Positions 62,870 through 64,000 of a stretch of 64,000 nucleotides of DNA are shown piece after piece. The position numbers and the translations under genes are program-made. Within the stretch, counting starts at the first letter, position 1. Every line of letters begins with the position of its first letter. The notes beneath the pieces are model-generated. The model worked only from the letters and a program-made list of their open reading frames with translations. It did no database searches and was not told the origin of the DNA. This DNA is from Lepisosteus oculatus. Lineage: Eukaryota; Chordata; Actinopteri; Semionotiformes; Lepisosteidae. Where the stretch lies: NCBI RefSeq assembly GCF_040954835.1, contig NC_090714.1, forward strand, positions 4,514,501 through 4,578,500, written 5' to 3'.

Positions 62870-64000
62870 ATCAAAACAGAAAGTGATAACATAGCCCGAT
62901 CCACTCCATTACTGCTTCAACTAATTTGGCTTGGCTTTGAGAGGTGAATGTGGGCTTTATTTTTTTTTTTTTGCTTTACTAATGCTCCGCTCTGCTTGTT
63001 TAATTGTAGTACAGTTGACAATACCTATGCCATTAAGGGCAAGATCAAGGACATTTTTAATGAAGATCTTTGTACTACAGTATGAATGAATTTTTTTGTG
63101 GCCTAGACTTCTTGAAATGAATATTTTAATTCCCCACTCGAAAAACACTAAGGGAGAAAAAGGTTGCAGTTCACTGCAGCAAACACTCAAAATGGTTTCT
63201 TTCTGTTCTTTGGTCTTGAATATTTGAAGAGGAGCCCCAGGTGCTAATGGGGACTCTGTAGTCAACTGCTTTCAAGAACTGAACATAACGTGATATTTTA
63301 ACCAACAGGACATGCGGAATAAGATTTGAAACAAAGAGGCTCAGAGTAAGATTTCATATAATAGGAGAAGATTTCATATAATATGCTTTTGTGTCATACT
63401 GTCCTCTTTTTTTTTTTTGCTATGAAGTGTTTTTCTTATTTCTTTGAGATAGTAACCCCCCCCCCACACACACACACACACACACATTTTATTTTGGGAT
63501 CCCAGAAGGCATGTAGGGAAGGAGTAAGCAAGCATAACATTTTAGTTTTACCCTTTGTCCTAACAAGTCAGGATTGTGACACAGAAAAGGCAAGACCTCG
63601 GAAGCCTGCAGCACAGCGCTGACATCTTGCTATACTGTACATTTAATTGGGCATGCGTTCTAGCTGTGAACATATCTGAGGAAAACCCTCAAAAGGCATA
63701 TAATATGGCAGGAGCAGAGATTCTACGTAGTGTGTATGGGAATGTAAAGAGCCCCATGGCTCTTTGAGAACTGATTATTCAGACAAGAATGGCAAAGCAA
63801 TTGTGCTTGGAATCTTCAGCTGCTTCCAGATCTCAGTGACTCACAATAGCTTGCTTGCCTACATAGACTTTGATCATTGCAGGCTGCAGTGTTTTCTTCT
63901 GTCTTGCTTGCTGCAGATGTTGTGCTTTGTGATGATGTTTACTGTGGAAAAGGAGCTCTGCAATGAATATTATTAGGACTGATCTTAGGGGGGGGAAAAA
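62870..64000 (+). other. Intronic, low complexity in part
   Basis: No exon is recognised up to the window edge. Contains homopolymer T runs near 62960 and 63410 and a microsatellite at 63456. Confidence 0.4.
63456..63486 (+). repeat. C-run plus (AC)n microsatellite
   Basis: Ten C followed by about ten AC units. Confidence 0.9.

Larger units (their letters stand above)
36386..64000 (+). other. usp22: Inferred 5' part of usp22 intron 1
   Basis: I looked for the next usp22 exon (the segment with KSCICHxCG, HLNRLHSC and CFTKKHIHEH) and saw no match in this stretch or among its open frames. The intron would then exceed 27 kb. A short exon missed by eye cannot be excluded. The stretch holds the repeats listed separately. 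Confidence 0.6.

Noticed and set aside
1..64000. CRISPR arrays, operons, prophage or other bacterial systems
   Set aside because: No regularly spaced direct repeats, no ribosome-binding-site-led gene strings and no bacterial protein families; the sequence is vertebrate.

Overview
This is vertebrate genomic DNA, almost certainly from a ray-finned fish and probably a non-teleost such as gar, bowfin or sturgeon. It is AT-rich, intron-poor in open frames and full of old fish-type dispersed repeats (tRNA-derived SINEs, a roughly 390-bp dispersed family, LINE-like and Tc1-like fragments). The lineage is an inference from repeat style, not a measurement. There is no prokaryotic or phage gene organisation, and nearly all long open frames are chance frames or lie inside repeats.

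One real gene is recognisable. A CpG-rich promoter at about 35.2-36.0 kb leads into the first coding exon of usp22 (deubiquitinase of the SAGA complex) on the + strand at 36266-36385. The exon ends at a consensus splice donor, and no later exon was found, so the rest of the window (36386-64000) reads as the 5' part of a large first intron. The promoter has two CCAAT boxes 31 bp apart followed by a GGCGG-N4-TTCAAA pair, the layout of G2/M cell-cycle promoters. A five-codon upstream ORF ends in a TGA that overlaps the usp22 ATG.

Region by region: 1-35.1 kb is non-coding DNA with SINEs, decayed transposons and several stretches that look like conserved non-coding elements; no exon could be supported. 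35.1-37.6 kb is the CpG-rich promoter, exon 1 and a G-rich start of intron 1. 37.6-64 kb is intron with more SINEs, a 390-bp family copy, three copies of an unnamed local repeat (two direct, one inverted), Tc1-like and LINE-like remnants and C-run/AC microsatellites.

Most interesting are the usp22 promoter layout, the ATG/TGA-overlapping uORF, a composite retroelement joining the head of one repeat family to the tail of another and flanked by a perfect 13-bp target-site duplication, and a tail-only T/G insertion flanked by a 9-bp duplication. All identifications are by eye; no database search was run.
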